Assembly: GCF_002575655.3 (NCBI RefSeq)
Contig: NC_053041.3
Coordinates: forward strand, 375,207,054-375,271,053
From: Aegilops tauschii subsp. strangulata
Taxonomy: Eukaryota; Streptophyta; Magnoliopsida; Poales; Poaceae
Reading direction: 5' to 3'
Length of the DNA stretch: 64,000 nt
Position 1 is the stretch's first letter; each line of letters begins with the position of its first letter. A model generated the notes under the pieces. It was given only the letters and a program-made list of their open reading frames with translations, was not told where the DNA came from and made no database searches. Shown piece by piece: positions 12,592 to 24,542 of this stretch. Both the position numbers and the translations under genes were made by a program.

Positions 12592-13426
12592 AGTTGTTGT
12601 CTTTGGGTGTATCCACCATGTATACGTCATACGAAGAAGTGGCCGTCCAGCGTCCGGTAAACAGCGGGTTTTCGCCATGCTCCTCATCTGCATCGTCGTC
12701 CATACCGTCGATGTCTTAGGAGCCATAATCAAGCATGTAGGTTAAGTCCTCGATAGTGGCTATGTAGTGGGTGGCGGGTGGGAAGCGAAATTCCCTGTCA
12801 TCGGCCTCCAGTTCGAACCGGACATAGTTCGGCTGCGAGTCCCCCGCAAAGGACAAATTTTTTAATGAGCTCAGCACATCGCCTAAAGGCGAGTGCCGGA
12901 AGATGTCTACGGCACTGAATTCGGCGATCGATGACGGATCCGGCTTGACATAAGCGGACGCACATGGTTCGGAACTCATTACCGGAAACAACTCCGAGGT
13001 TCGGGAGACACATATATCACCCGAGGTTAGGTCTGCGTGTGGCTCCAACGCCGCGGAGTCTGCGGCTTCCGTGGCGGGGTTGAGCTTCCCGTCCTTGGAT
13101 GGCGCGATCTGCTCCGGATCTAAGGCCAGAGCGGTTATAGGTGCAATTTCCTGAGTATGGTCCGATGACAGATTTAAGTCATGTTCATCGTAGGGATAGG
13201 GAGCAGCTCCCGTGGTCTCGAATCCGTCAAAGATCAAGTCTCCACGGATGTCCGCGACATAGTTCAGGCTCCCAAATCCGACCTGATGGCCAGGGGCGTA
13301 GCTGTCGATCTGCTCCAGGTGGCCAAGCGAGTTGGCCCGCAGTGCGAAGCCGCCGAACACGAAGATCTGTCCGCGGAGCAAGGTTTCCCCTTGAACAACA
13401 TCGTTGTTGACGATTAAAGGAGCCAT
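12592..13426 (-). pseudogene. gag N-terminal part of a Fatima-like Gypsy element
   Basis: Translation starts at 13426 (MAPLIVNNDVVQGE), just inside the LTR and primer-binding site. An acidic, serine-rich gag-like N-terminus runs to LTYMLDYGS. A TAA near 12718 then stops it, but the same frame continues beyond the stop (DIDGMDDDADEEHGENP) up to the junction near 12592. It is therefore a nonsense-mutated, 3'-truncated gag. Assignment to the Fatima family is from memory of the LTR sequence. Confidence 0.65.
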
Positions 13427-13455
13427 CAAACATTTTTGGGGATGGCACAGTGGAA

Positions 13456-13474
13456 CTCTCAATGAAAGCACCAA
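13456..13474 (-). other. Primer-binding region of the Fatima-like element
   Basis: On the minus strand the LTR end is followed immediately by TTGGTGCTTTCATTGAGAG, the usual start of the internal region in this family. Confidence 0.5.
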
Positions 13475-13942
13475 TGTCGGTGTCAAAACCGGCGGATCTC
13501 GGGTAGGGGGTCCCGAACTGTGCGTCTGAGGTCGATGGTAACAGGAGACGGGGGACACAATGTTTACCCAGGTTCGGGCCCTCCTATGGAGGTAATACCC
13601 TACTTCCTGCTTGATTGATCTTGATGAATATGAGTATTACAAGAGTTGATCTACCACGAGATCGTAATGGCTAAAACCCTAGAAGTCTAGCATGTATGAC
13701 TGTATGCGTTTCCGGACTAAGCCCTCCGGTTTATATAGACATCGGAGGGGACTAGGGTTGTACAAAGTCGATTACAGAGAAAGAAATCTTCATATTTGGT
13801 CGCCAAGCTTGCCTTCCACGCCAAGGAGAGCCCTATCCGGACACGGGAGAGATTCTTCGGTCTTGTATCTTCACAACCCATTAGTCCGGCCCATGTCCAA
13901 GAGGCCGGACGCCTAAGGACCCCTTAGTCTAGGACTTACTCA
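13475..13942 (-). mobile_element. 5' LTR of the Fatima-like Gypsy element
   Basis: On the plus strand it starts TGTCGGTGTC and ends ACTTACTCA, with TG/CA termini and a length of 468 bp. It abuts the leader of an Angela-like element at 13943, so it inserted there. The rest of the element would lie to the left and is lost at 12591. Confidence 0.75.
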
Positions 13943-14713
13943 ATCATCTTATAATGCTACTGCCATACTAGGAAAAATAAGATGCATAAAAGATAAACAT
14001 CACATGCAATAAAAAATGTGACATGATATGGCCACCATCATCTTGTGCCTTTGATCTCCATCTCCAAATCACCATCATGATGTCCATCGTCACTGGCTTG
14101 ACACCTTTGATCTCCATCGTAGCGTCGTTGTCGTCTCGCCAACTATTGCTTCTACAACTATCGCTACCGCATAGTGATAAAGTAAAGCAATTACATGGTG
14201 ATTGCATTTGATGCAATAAAGCGACAACCATAAAGCTCTTGCCAGTTGCCGATAAATTTTACATAACATGATCATCTCATACAATAACTTATATCACGTC
14301 ACGTCTTGACCATATCACATCACAACATGCCCTGCAAAAACAAGTTAGACGTTCTCTGCTGCTACGGGCTTCTAGCAAGAACCGTTCTTACCTACGCATG
14401 AAAACCACAATGATTTTTCCTCAAGTGTGATGTTTAAACCTTCAACAAGGACCGGCCGTAGTCAAATTCGATTCAACTAAAGTTGGAGAAACAGACACCC
14501 ACCAGCCACCTTTATGCAAAATAAGTTGCATGTCTGTCGGTGGAACCGGTCTCATGAACGTGGTCATGTTAAGTTGGTCCGGGCCGCTTCATCCAACAAT
14601 AAAATCGAATCAAAATAAGACTTTGGTGGTAAGCAGTATGACTATTATCGCCCATGACTCTTTGTGTTTTACTCGTGCATATCATCTACGCATAAACCTG
14701 GCTCGGATGCCAC
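13943..14713 (-). other. 5' leader of an Angela/BARE-like Copia element
   Basis: Long non-coding leader, free of convincing ORFs. The primer-binding site at 14697-14712 (minus strand TGGCATCCGAGCCAGG) is a mutated tRNA-Met-type site. The leader is cut at 13942 by the Fatima-like LTR. Confidence 0.7.
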
Positions 14714-16108
14714 TGTTGGGGAATGTAGCATGCAATTTCAAAAAAAATCCTATGATCACGCAAGATCTATCTAGGAGATGCATAGCAACAAGAGGGGTAG
14801 AGTTTGTCCACGTACCCTTGTAGACCAAAAGCGGAAGCGTTAGGTTAACGTGGTTGATGTAGTCGAACGTCTTCACGATCCAACCGATCAAGTACCGAAC
14901 GTACGACACCTCCGACTTCAGCACAAATTCAGCTCAATGACGTCCCTCGAAAGCTTGATCCAGCAGAGGGTCGAGGGAGAGTTTCGTCAGCACAACGGCC
15001 TGGTGACGGTGATGGTGATGTGATCCGTGCAGGGCTTCGCCTAAGCACTATGTGAATATGATGGGAGGAGTAAACTGTGGAGGGAGATGCCGCACACGGC
15101 TTGGAACAATTGGTGTGTGTCCAAGGGGTGCCCTGCCCACATATATAAAGGAGGGAGAGGGACCATTTCGAGTCTCCTTGTCATGTCCGTGATCTTATCC
15201 GGGACTCCGAACAATCTTCGGTTACCAAAACACATAACTCATAATACAAATCGTCATCGAACGTTAAGCGTGCGGATCCTACGGGTTCGAGAACTATGTA
15301 GACATGACCGAGACACATCTCCGATCAATAACCAACATCGGAACCTAGATGCTCATATTGGTTCCTACATATTCTACTAAGATCTTTATCGGTCAAACCG
15401 CAATAACAACATACGTCATTCCCTTTGTCAACGGTATGTTACTTGCCCGAGATTCGATCGTCGGTATCCTCATACCTAGATCAATCTCGTTACCGGCAAG
15501 TCTCTTTACTTGTTCCGTAGTGCATAATCCCATAACTAACTCATTAGTCACATTGCTTGCAAGGCTTATTGTGATGTGCATTATCGAGAGGGCCTAGAGA
15601 TACCTCTCCGATACTCAGAGTGACAAATCCTAATCTCGATCTATGCCAACCCAACAAACACATTCAGTGACACCTGTAGAGCATCTTTATAATCACCCAG
15701 TTACGTTGTGATGCTTGATAGCACACAAAGTGTTTCTCCGGTATCCGGGAGGTGCATAATCTCATAGTCAGAGGAATATGTATATGCCATGAAGAAAGCA
15801 ATAGCAATAAAACTGAACGATCATTATGCTAAGCTAATAGATGGGTCTTGCCCATCACATCATTCTCCCAATGATGTGACCCAGTTCATCAAATTACAAC
15901 ACATGTCTATGGTCAGGAAACTTAACCATCTTTGATTAACGACCTAGTTTAGTAGAGGCATACTAGGGACACTGTGTTTTATCTATGTATCCACACATGT
16001 ATCAAGTTTCCGGTTAATACAATTCTAGCATGAATAATAAACATTTATCATGATATAAGGAAATATAAATAAAAAATTTATTATTGCCTCTAGGGCATAT
16101 TTCCTTCA
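14714..16108 (-). mobile_element. 5' LTR of the Angela/BARE-like Copia element
   Basis: On the minus strand it runs from TGAAGGAAATATGCCC to TTCCCCAACA, the ends I know for Angela/BARE/WIS LTRs. It is 1395 bp. The same family supplies the solo LTR at 24543-26295, so the two copies can be aligned directly in opposite orientation. Confidence 0.85.
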
Positions 16109-16276
16109 TCGCCGTGCTGATGTGATCCTTTGTAACATCAGACCCGTGTATTTATTATCCTTTGTAATAAGAGCCGATTTGTTCTATGTCAAGGAGTGTC
16201 GTATTCCAGAAGACTTCATCTCGATCTCTAGGCTGGAATATGGGGCGTTCCGGTTTCTCTGAGCTGGGGTGCCACA
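16109..16276 (+). mobile_element. Remnant of the 5' LTR of a Tekay-like non-autonomous element
   Basis: This 168-bp piece matches the end of the LTR at 19522-20889, including GGGGTGCCACA. It is cut on its left by the Angela-like LTR, which inserted into it. A primer-binding site (TGGTATCAGAGC) follows at 16281-16292. Confidence 0.8.
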
Positions 16277-19200
16277 GGCTTGGTATCAGAGCAGGTCTGG
16301 TTATAGGATGCCCTAGTTAGCGCGAGCGGTAGAAATCAGTAGTATATAGTCTGGCTTGTTTATTGCATTTGGTTGCTGCATTTGTTTGTTGCATAGCATG
16401 CATATAGACTTATTATTTTGTTGCTAACGGTTTATGTTGTGAGTGTAGCTAGCATTGGTTCGGATCCACTACAGCCCAGCCCCTGCATTTCTCCAGTTTT
16501 CTTCTTTTGCTCGTTCTTCGGTGTTTGGCGTCATTTCTGTCCCAGCGGAGTGATGCCAAGTGATCCCGACACTGTTTGCAAAAATGGTGTTCAGGTATCG
16601 CGTCGATATGCTTCTTTCAGCCTCACCTATCGTTTCGGTGGTAGACATGTTGCTACCCCGGATCATGCCTTTTATCTTGTCGCGTTGGCAACCCTTAATG
16701 ATCTTAGTCATCACGAAAGGGCAATGTCAGCAGCCTCAGTTTTTCCCCGTTATCCTTATTTCTTGGACGAGTACAGATTTTTTTCCGTCCGCTTGATAAT
16801 AATGTGGTCGCGACATTAGAGTCCCACTACATGGTTACCATGTACGTCCTCGCTTCCGAGCTAGTCCAGGTTGGTACCTGGCTAAGCCAGCACTTGGTGT
16901 AGCTATGTTTACACCAACTTTTCCACAGACTGATTTGTCCTCGTGCACACCGTCACAACATGTTAGATCGTAGTACCGGAGATCCCGTGAGATTTGTGTG
17001 CTTAAGTAGGCATGCATATTGTGTGACTAGCAATAATATGTGACTTGTTTGTGTGTGAATTGATTGTTTTTGTGTGCTTTTGTTTAGTTGAGTTTTCTTT
17101 TGCTTCTTTCTTTTTGGGCCCTCGGTGTTACCTTATTTCCCCTTATGGAAGTTTCCCATCAACCGACACCGGACCCAAAGAAGCAATAAGGATTTCAAAT
17201 GTATTTGGAAGAAGCTCCGCTAAGCATTATGGTCTACCCAGTCAACTGCAATATGGTATTAATATATGCTCAGAATACCAATGGTGTCTTGGATTGATTA
17301 TCAGCATCGAGTCCCCATCAGTACTTAATCCTCACAGCAGTAATGGCCAGCCAACAGGAAGACAAGTCAGGCACAAGAGCAGTGGTATATTCTTCAGTCA
17401 AAGGTATGGATCATATACAAAGTTTTGGCTCAGCAATAAATGATGCTTGAAATATGTTATACTCTGAAAGAAAGCCAGAATGTGCTGTGATCAAGAAAGA
17501 CAGTCAAACAATTTTCTCATGCAAGTAATCAGCCGCAAAATATTATGGGTGTGTGTATGGATTTCAGTCTGCATATCCCAGTATGAAGCTTTGATATGAG
17601 AAACTCGGTCTTCTTCCACACGCTATCGGAAGAAACTTATGATGCAAGGTTCCTTAGTTTTTCCTCAGTACAATATATGGACAGATTCCGGTCCAAGATA
17701 CCCAGTCTTTCTCGGCAAGATACCTCAGTAAAAGCTTCTGACAGACGGGAATGAATCTTTCCCAACAAGCAACCCGAGGAGAAGCTTCTCAAGTACGGAA
17801 CCCAGGCTTCTCCAGCACAATACTCAGATCAAGATTCGTGTGTAAGCTATCGACACTTCTTCTGCACGCTACCCAGACAAAAGCTTTGAGCAGAAGCTAT
17901 CGAGTCTTCCTCAGCAAGCTATTCGGATGGCTTCTCTCGTAAGCCACTCAACCCATGACAGTACCACACTATGCACAGTCTTCGGAGATTATATGATGAG
18001 TTGGCAGTATATGACAGTGCAGTTCAAGGATCAGATTTGCAATAATTTTGTCAAAGGTACAATGCAGTCAAAACATATGCCTACCGCAAGGATCGAGTGT
18101 TCGGTGGCATATTCTTCTTATATATATTGTGAGCATGCATCCCCAGTCATATCAGTCACTCATACGAGATACGGTAAGGATCAAGCAGATATACCTAAGG
18201 AAGGTGAGGATTCAACAACCTCATGAGCCATGCAAATGAAGATAAGCAGAGATAATCTCATGTAATATAAGAATCGACAAGATCTGGAGATGACATCACA
18301 GAATCAACAGTCTTGCCAATGGTCATCAAGGTCATTATTCCCGCAACTGACAAGGAGATCTCGTGAACTCTTGTCACCCTCTTGTATGATTGGCCTCAAC
18401 AGCAATCTCGGTACAGCTACGATCCCCGAATATATGTCATATATGTCCGGACATAGGTCAAAAAACAAGCACAAGGGATGATGCCAAAAATATTGCACTA
18501 GCCACATACATGGTCATACAAAGAATCAAGAACATATGTGGCCAAGCTATGTCAGTAAGGTATCTTGACAAAGAAAATCATGACCGTCAAAGGATGAGAC
18601 TGATAGCAAAGGTATGATGATTTTTGCACGACCATCAGGGTCCAGATACCCAAGTCAGTTGGAGTCCATGATGCCATATGGATCCACAAAGGCATACCCT
18701 CAGAGGCCTACTCTGTTTTACAAGGACTTCATATCCCACCGACTCACTTAAAATGGTTAGTGTGGAATATCCAAGTATTTATGTCAGATCCAAAAATCAT
18801 TTGCATCCTCAGCAGTTTGACTTCAGTGGCACTGTTAAAGCATCGCACAGCCTATTACCACGTATGGGTATACCGACAACTTGGGTAAATCAAAAGCCGA
18901 ACCATCAGCTCAGACCAGGTATACTCAGTGATGGAACCAACTACACGGACAACCTGTCATAAAAAGTATCTTTTCGCCAGCACTCATGTCAGGACAGTCT
19001 CCAGATGTTAATGTTTGAGGTAAGCTACAACTATAAATCCATACCCCTTTATATTGCTCACGATAGAAGGCAGTTGAATCTTTGGTACATATCTCGAGCT
19101 CGGGCCAAAGAAATAAATCAAGATAAATCAGTACCACCTATGAGCAGTCAGATCACGTCAAAAAATGGCCATGATTCTTAGCATTTATGGAACCCAGAAG

Positions 19201-19521
19201 ACATGCATTTGTTTGAGCAAACCCCATGGCAGAAGTAAAAGGTTTTCAAAAAAAAGGAAATTTATGCTCAGATCCTTTGGATATCAGCACATATATGGAA
19301 AAATCAACGTCAGCAAAAGGATTTCGTATATGAGCACGTCAGAATTTGGGAATGGTGAAGCAAACCACCCCAGATCAAGGTAAGAAAATCATATGGAATT
19401 CTTAAGGGAACAATACATAAAGGAAAAAAGGATACCCGAGTTGGAAATGGTTTCCTTAAGATATAGTTGTTCCCTGAGCAACCAAATCTCGAGGACGAGA
19501 TTTCTTTAAGGGGGAAAGGTT
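16277..19521 (+). other. Internal region of the non-autonomous element, no recognisable gag or pol
   Basis: The 3.2-kb interval has only short chance ORFs. From about 17590 to 17940 it contains diverged tandem repeats around motifs such as GCTATCGAGTCTTCCTCAG. It ends with CTCGAGGACGAGATTTCTTT and a polypurine tract (AAGGGGGAAAGG, about 19508-19519), wording typical of the integrase tail plus polypurine tract of Tekay/Del-type Gypsy elements. I infer a deletion derivative or LARD-like element that relied on proteins made elsewhere. Confidence 0.6.
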
Positions 19522-20889
19522 TGTAACAGCCTGTTTTTTGGACCTTGTCATTTTCTTTTGATTTATTTGGTTTTTGCTCTATTTTTCTTTTTGGACTAGA
19601 TCTGTGGCCTTGCAACCTGGGAGATCATCATCATTTCTTCTGCCAAGTGACTCTCCATCCTCAAAACTTTCCCAAGACCATGTCATTTCCATTCTAGCTC
19701 AACCCTAAAATTCTTTTTCTCGGGGAATATTCCTTTTTCTATTAAAGGAATAGTTCTATTTGCCCTAGGTTGTGAAGCAAGCTATATTTCTGTCACTCCC
19801 AAAATTTTGAAATAATTCTCATAATTTCTTTGGGTCATATGTTGCTCAAATATGCCCAAACTTTCCTGTCCTAGCCCAAGAATAATTACCCAATAATTAT
19901 TCTTCATTTTTGTCCAGTGTGGCTTTCTGTGAAGGAAGTGCCACTTATCCTTTATTGATTGCTCCCAAACTTTTTGGTCATGATATATCATCAAAATCAT
20001 TGCCTCATGCAAAAATTCAACTTTATTTGCCTAGCCAATCTTCCTCACCAATTTTTCAAAGTTTCTGTCAAACAGAAGCCATTGTGAAGGAAGTACTAGC
20101 TAGGAGTATCCAAATGAGTTGAAATATTGCACAGTCCTTCATGTGCTCATATTACCACCCTCCTCCAAATTTTAGCTCCATCCCTTGATCTATGTGAGCA
20201 CAGGACCAAATCTTGATCTGAGGATGATCTTGAGGATGATCATTCAGTTTGTGATGTGGTCACGCGCTGATCATGTGGATGTTTCGATCACGAGGTGATC
20301 AGATGGATCATGAGGTGATCGAGATGGTATATTGCTTGGCCGGTTAGCCAAGAGTGAGATTGTTGTTGGGATTGAGATGTTGGTTTATCAGCATTGCTGT
20401 AGTTTCATATCATGCTTAGTAGATGCTTTAGTATCATAGTAGTTGTTAATTAATTAACTTGCTTACTGCTATGTTGTTGTCTTGCCTTGATGCTTTTGGT
20501 TGTTGTGAGCTTGCAAGTACATTCAATGTACCAACCTGGCGTGGCATGCCGGATTGCAGGTGATGCCATGATTGATTGTTTGTCGAGGTTTCCATTCGTG
20601 CGAGCTAGATCGTGTCCCAGCCAGAGTCCCTGCGGAGTGGAGTTCACCACCTTCGTCGTTGTTCCGCTGCTACGTATTGTTCCGCTGCTAGCATAGAGCA
20701 AGTTTAGTATCGCAGGCGTAGTGTCGTCGTGCTGATGTGATCCTTTGTAACATCAGACCCGTGTATTTATTATCCTTTGTAATAAGAGTTGATTTGTTCT
20801 ATGTTGCAGTGTCGTATTCCAGAAGACTTCATCTCGATCTCTGGGCTGGAATACGGGGCGTTCAGGTTTCTCTGAGCCGGGGTGCCACA
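19522..20889 (+). mobile_element. 3' LTR of the Tekay-like non-autonomous element
   Basis: It starts TGTAACAGCC directly after the polypurine tract and ends GGGGTGCCACA; length 1368 bp. Its last ~165 bp match the 5' LTR remnant at 16109-16276. The next bases, AAGAA, are the candidate target duplication, but the left partner is outside the window. Confidence 0.75.
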
Positions 20890-21554
20890 AAGAACTTGCA
20901 TGGCATCTTTTGTCCTACCCTCCCATGGCAGCAGGGTCCTATTGGAAACTAAGCGATATTAAGGCCTCCATTTAATAGGGAACCGGAACAAAGCATTAAC
21001 ATATAGTGAATACATGAACTTCTCAAACTACGGTCATCAATGGATAGTATCCCGACTGTTGTCACTCCGGGGTTTACGGACCATAACACGTAATAGGTGA
21101 ATATAAATTGCAAGATCAGATCTAGAACATAGATATAAAGGTGATAACATAAAATGTTCAGATCAGAAATCATGGCACCCGGGCCCAAAGTGACAAGCAT
21201 TAAGCATGGCGAAGTCATATCAACATCAATCTCAGAAGATAGTGGATACTAGGGATCAAGCCCTAACAAAACTAACTCGATTACATGATGAATCTCATCC
21301 AACTCAACACCGACAAGCGAACCTAAGAAGGAATTACTCACTCCTGGCGGGGAGCATCATGGAATTGGTGATGGAGAAGGGTTGGTGATGACGAAGATCG
21401 AAGATCCCCCTCTCCGGAGCCCCAAACGGACTCCAGATCCGGCCTCCCGATGAAGAACAGGAGGTGGCGGCGGCTCCGTCTCGAGAAATGCGATAATTCT
21501 TTCTCCCCCATTTTTCTCTGAAAATGTGAATTTATAGCATAGGAATCATGGTCT
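20890..21554. repeat. Unassigned repetitive sequence
   Basis: No gene or element terminus is visible. The wording is reminiscent of a common wheat repeat but I cannot place it. It ends where the truncated Copia LTR begins, within GCGTGGTT. Confidence 0.35.
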
Positions 21555-22906
21555 GCGTGGTTCCGATAGGTGGTGCTATCGTACGTCCAAGTTGGTGTTG
21601 ACTTCAACCCACGAAGGGAAACGGTTCCGCGAGTCCACAGAGGGCCCCACCCACGAAGGGTCCATGAAGAAGCAACCTTGTCTATCCCACCATGGCCATC
21701 TCCCACGAAGGACTTGCCTCACTCGGGTAGATCTTCACGAAGTAGGCGATCTCCTTGCCCTTACAAACTCCAAGGTTCAACTCCACAATCTTGTCGAAGG
21801 CTCCCAAGTGACACCTAACCAATCTAGGAGACACCACTCTCCAAAAGGTAATAGATGGTGTGATGATGATGAACTCCTTGCTCTTGTGCTTCAAATGATA
21901 GTCTCCCCAACACTCAACTCTCTCTCACAGATTTGGCTATGGTGGAAAGATGATTTGAGTGGAAAGCAACTTGGGGAAGGCTAGAGATCAAGATTCTTGT
22001 GGTTGGATTGGAATGTCTTGGTCTCAACACATGAGTAGGTGGTCCTCTCTCAGAAAATGAGTAGTGGAAGTGTAGGCACGTTATGATGGCTCTCTCTTGA
22101 ATAGAGAAGGAGTTGGAGGGGTATATATAGCCTCCACACAAAATCTAACCGTTACACACATTTGACCCAACTCGGTCAGACCGAATAGGTGAACTCGGTG
22201 AGACCGATTCAGTTCAAAATATGAACATTAGGATTCTCGATGGGACTAACATGATCAACTCGGTGGGACGGACGTGCTAGGGTTAGGGCAAAACCTCATC
22301 TCGGTGTGACCGATTGCATGAAGTCGCTGGGACAGATTTCTGCAATGAGCAAACAGAGAGTTGGTCAGGCAAACTCGGTGGGACCGATTGCACATTTCGG
22401 TGTGACCACAATAATTACAACAGGCAACAGAGAGTTTGCAAGGCCATCTCAGTGAGACTGAGATCCCGATCAGTGAGACCAAATTTATTAGGGTTTATGG
22501 CAGTGGCTATATCTCAAAGGAACTCGGTGGCGCCGGATAGATCAAATCGTTGGGGCCGAGTTTTACTTTAGGTTTTGGACATATTTGGAATTGATAAAGT
22601 GGTTGAGGGCTTTGGAGCATATCACTAAGCACTTTGAGCAAGTAGACCATTAAGCAACACCTCATCCCCTTTTAATAGATTGGTTTTCCTACGGACTCAA
22701 TGTGATCTTGGACCACTAAAACAGAAATGAAGAGTCTTGAGCTTTTGCCAATCTTTGTCCTTTGCATTTTGAAGGGGTTCCACATGCTCTTGTCCATGCC
22801 ATGCCATTGTTGAACTTTCTGAAATATACTAGATGAAAATATTAGTCCAACAAGAGATATGTTGACATTAATTAACGAAATCAACCAGGGAGAACATGTG
22901 CTTTCA
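21555..22906 (-). mobile_element. Truncated 3' LTR of the Copia array
   Basis: It matches 30060-31411 and ends CTTTCA at 22906. About 240 bp of its other end are missing. Several TCGGTNNNACCGA inverted repeats lie within it (for example 22172-22184, 22301-22313, 22375-22387). Confidence 0.75.
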
Positions 22907-24542
22907 ATCTCCCCCTTTTTGGTAATTGATGACAACATACATCAAAGCTTTAGATAAGGATATGAAGAGTAACAAGTAAAGCTTTGGAAGGACATGTAAC
23001 ATGCATAGGCTCCCCCTACATGTAAGCAATCATGTGAAGATAGAATATGAGTACATGTGAATGCATAAGCATGTCAGAGGAAGCAATGAGTTACATGTAT
23101 CTTGGCTATATGCATCAGAGTAAATGATGTAGATACAGGAAGAGTACCTTCATGTTCATGAGTCCTTCTTGCAAACAATACGTATATCAGCAACAGATGA
23201 TCATGTACACGAGTGTGATGCATATACTTACCTTGTGGTCTTGAGCTGGCTTTGGTCGAGATGAACTTGAGAAAACAGGGTTAGATAACACAAGGACACT
23301 ACTAATCAAAGCAAGTTCAGAAAACCTCAAGATTACCAAGACTGGGATGACATGTAGTGAGTGAGTACTTAGTACTATATTTGGATATTGACATGTCCCC
23401 AAGGATTAAAGATATGCAATGAAATCCAAAGATTTTCTTCCCTTAGATACGAACTCTTTCTCCCCCTGAATCTGATATTGGATAATGGGAGAAGGTAGGG
23501 TAAGAGAAAATCAGAGAAAAGCAAACATAATAAGAGAAAGAAATGGTACAAACAAACATACATTAACATGTCTTTCCCCTCTTAAAGACATGTGACTTCT
23601 CTCCTCTATTTTTAATAAGCATCTCGAGAAGCAAAGATGTGATTTCTCTCCCATGTGATAAGCTTTGATGTGCTCTCTCTCCCCCTTTGATATCAATTTC
23701 CAAGAAGGGATATTCTAGAGCATGAGTCAAATAGGTTTAGTCCTTGAGTCACATTACAAAGCACCATGTAGTTTAAGATGTGAGTAGAGGATAAGAATCA
23801 TCGAGTGGAGCTGGAGAAGAAGTGACATTTGTAATGGCAAAAAGTTTTCTTAGTAGTGAATCAATAACGCCGATCCATTTTCATCGGTGACACCGAGTTG
23901 GCAGTGTCATAGATGATGCATATCAGTCAGGCCAAGTAAGTCCTTGTCGGTTGTACCGATGAACTGTCCACAAGGTATTGTTTAGTTCGGTCTGGCCGAT
24001 AGGTATAAATCGGTGAGGCCGAGTTCAATATAGAGGAAAAATAATTTCACCTCAGCTCACTTCGCAATTAAGATCACACAAAGATTTGCAAGGAATTAAC
24101 TGAAGAATTTGCAATGAATTAGATGCAGAGAATGCGGAGAATAACAGATAAAAAGAAATGAAATCTAGATGAAGTTTTTTTATAAGGGGAACAAGCAAGA
24201 ACCATATGCAAGAGCACAAGGAAACATTAGAGAACTTTATCTAGAATAGGTCGGCAACAAAGTCACCTATGTTAGAGTATATTGACTGAGGAGTCAAGTG
24301 ATAACACTTGATCGTAGGTCATACTCATCGTTTAAGCTCAAAATGGGGTTAGCATTTTTCGTTTAAGCACTTTGATGTATTCACATCTTGTTTAGCGGCA
24401 ATGTGTTCCGCTACGGCGGTGGATAAACATACCGAGTTTTGTTTCTTGGAGGACCAAGCCAAAAGAGATCTACCAAGAAATTGACAAGTACCCGAAGTGG
24501 ACTTTCTATCAACCTTGTCACCGGCATAGTCCTAGTCGGAGT
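22907..24542 (-). other. Copia 3' internal region: polypurine tract, non-coding stretch and remnant of the pol end
   Basis: On the minus strand a polypurine tract (AAAAAGGGGGAGAT) lies directly before the LTR at 22906. Additional G-rich runs occur near 23470 and 23690. It matches 31412-32890 closely. Beyond the deletion junction near 24397 a short stretch of the pol RNase H region remains before the solo LTR insertion. Confidence 0.65.

Noticed and set aside
12505..12732. 75-codon minus-strand frame crossing 12591
   Set aside because: It runs across the join of two different retroelements and matches the coding frame of gag on neither side.
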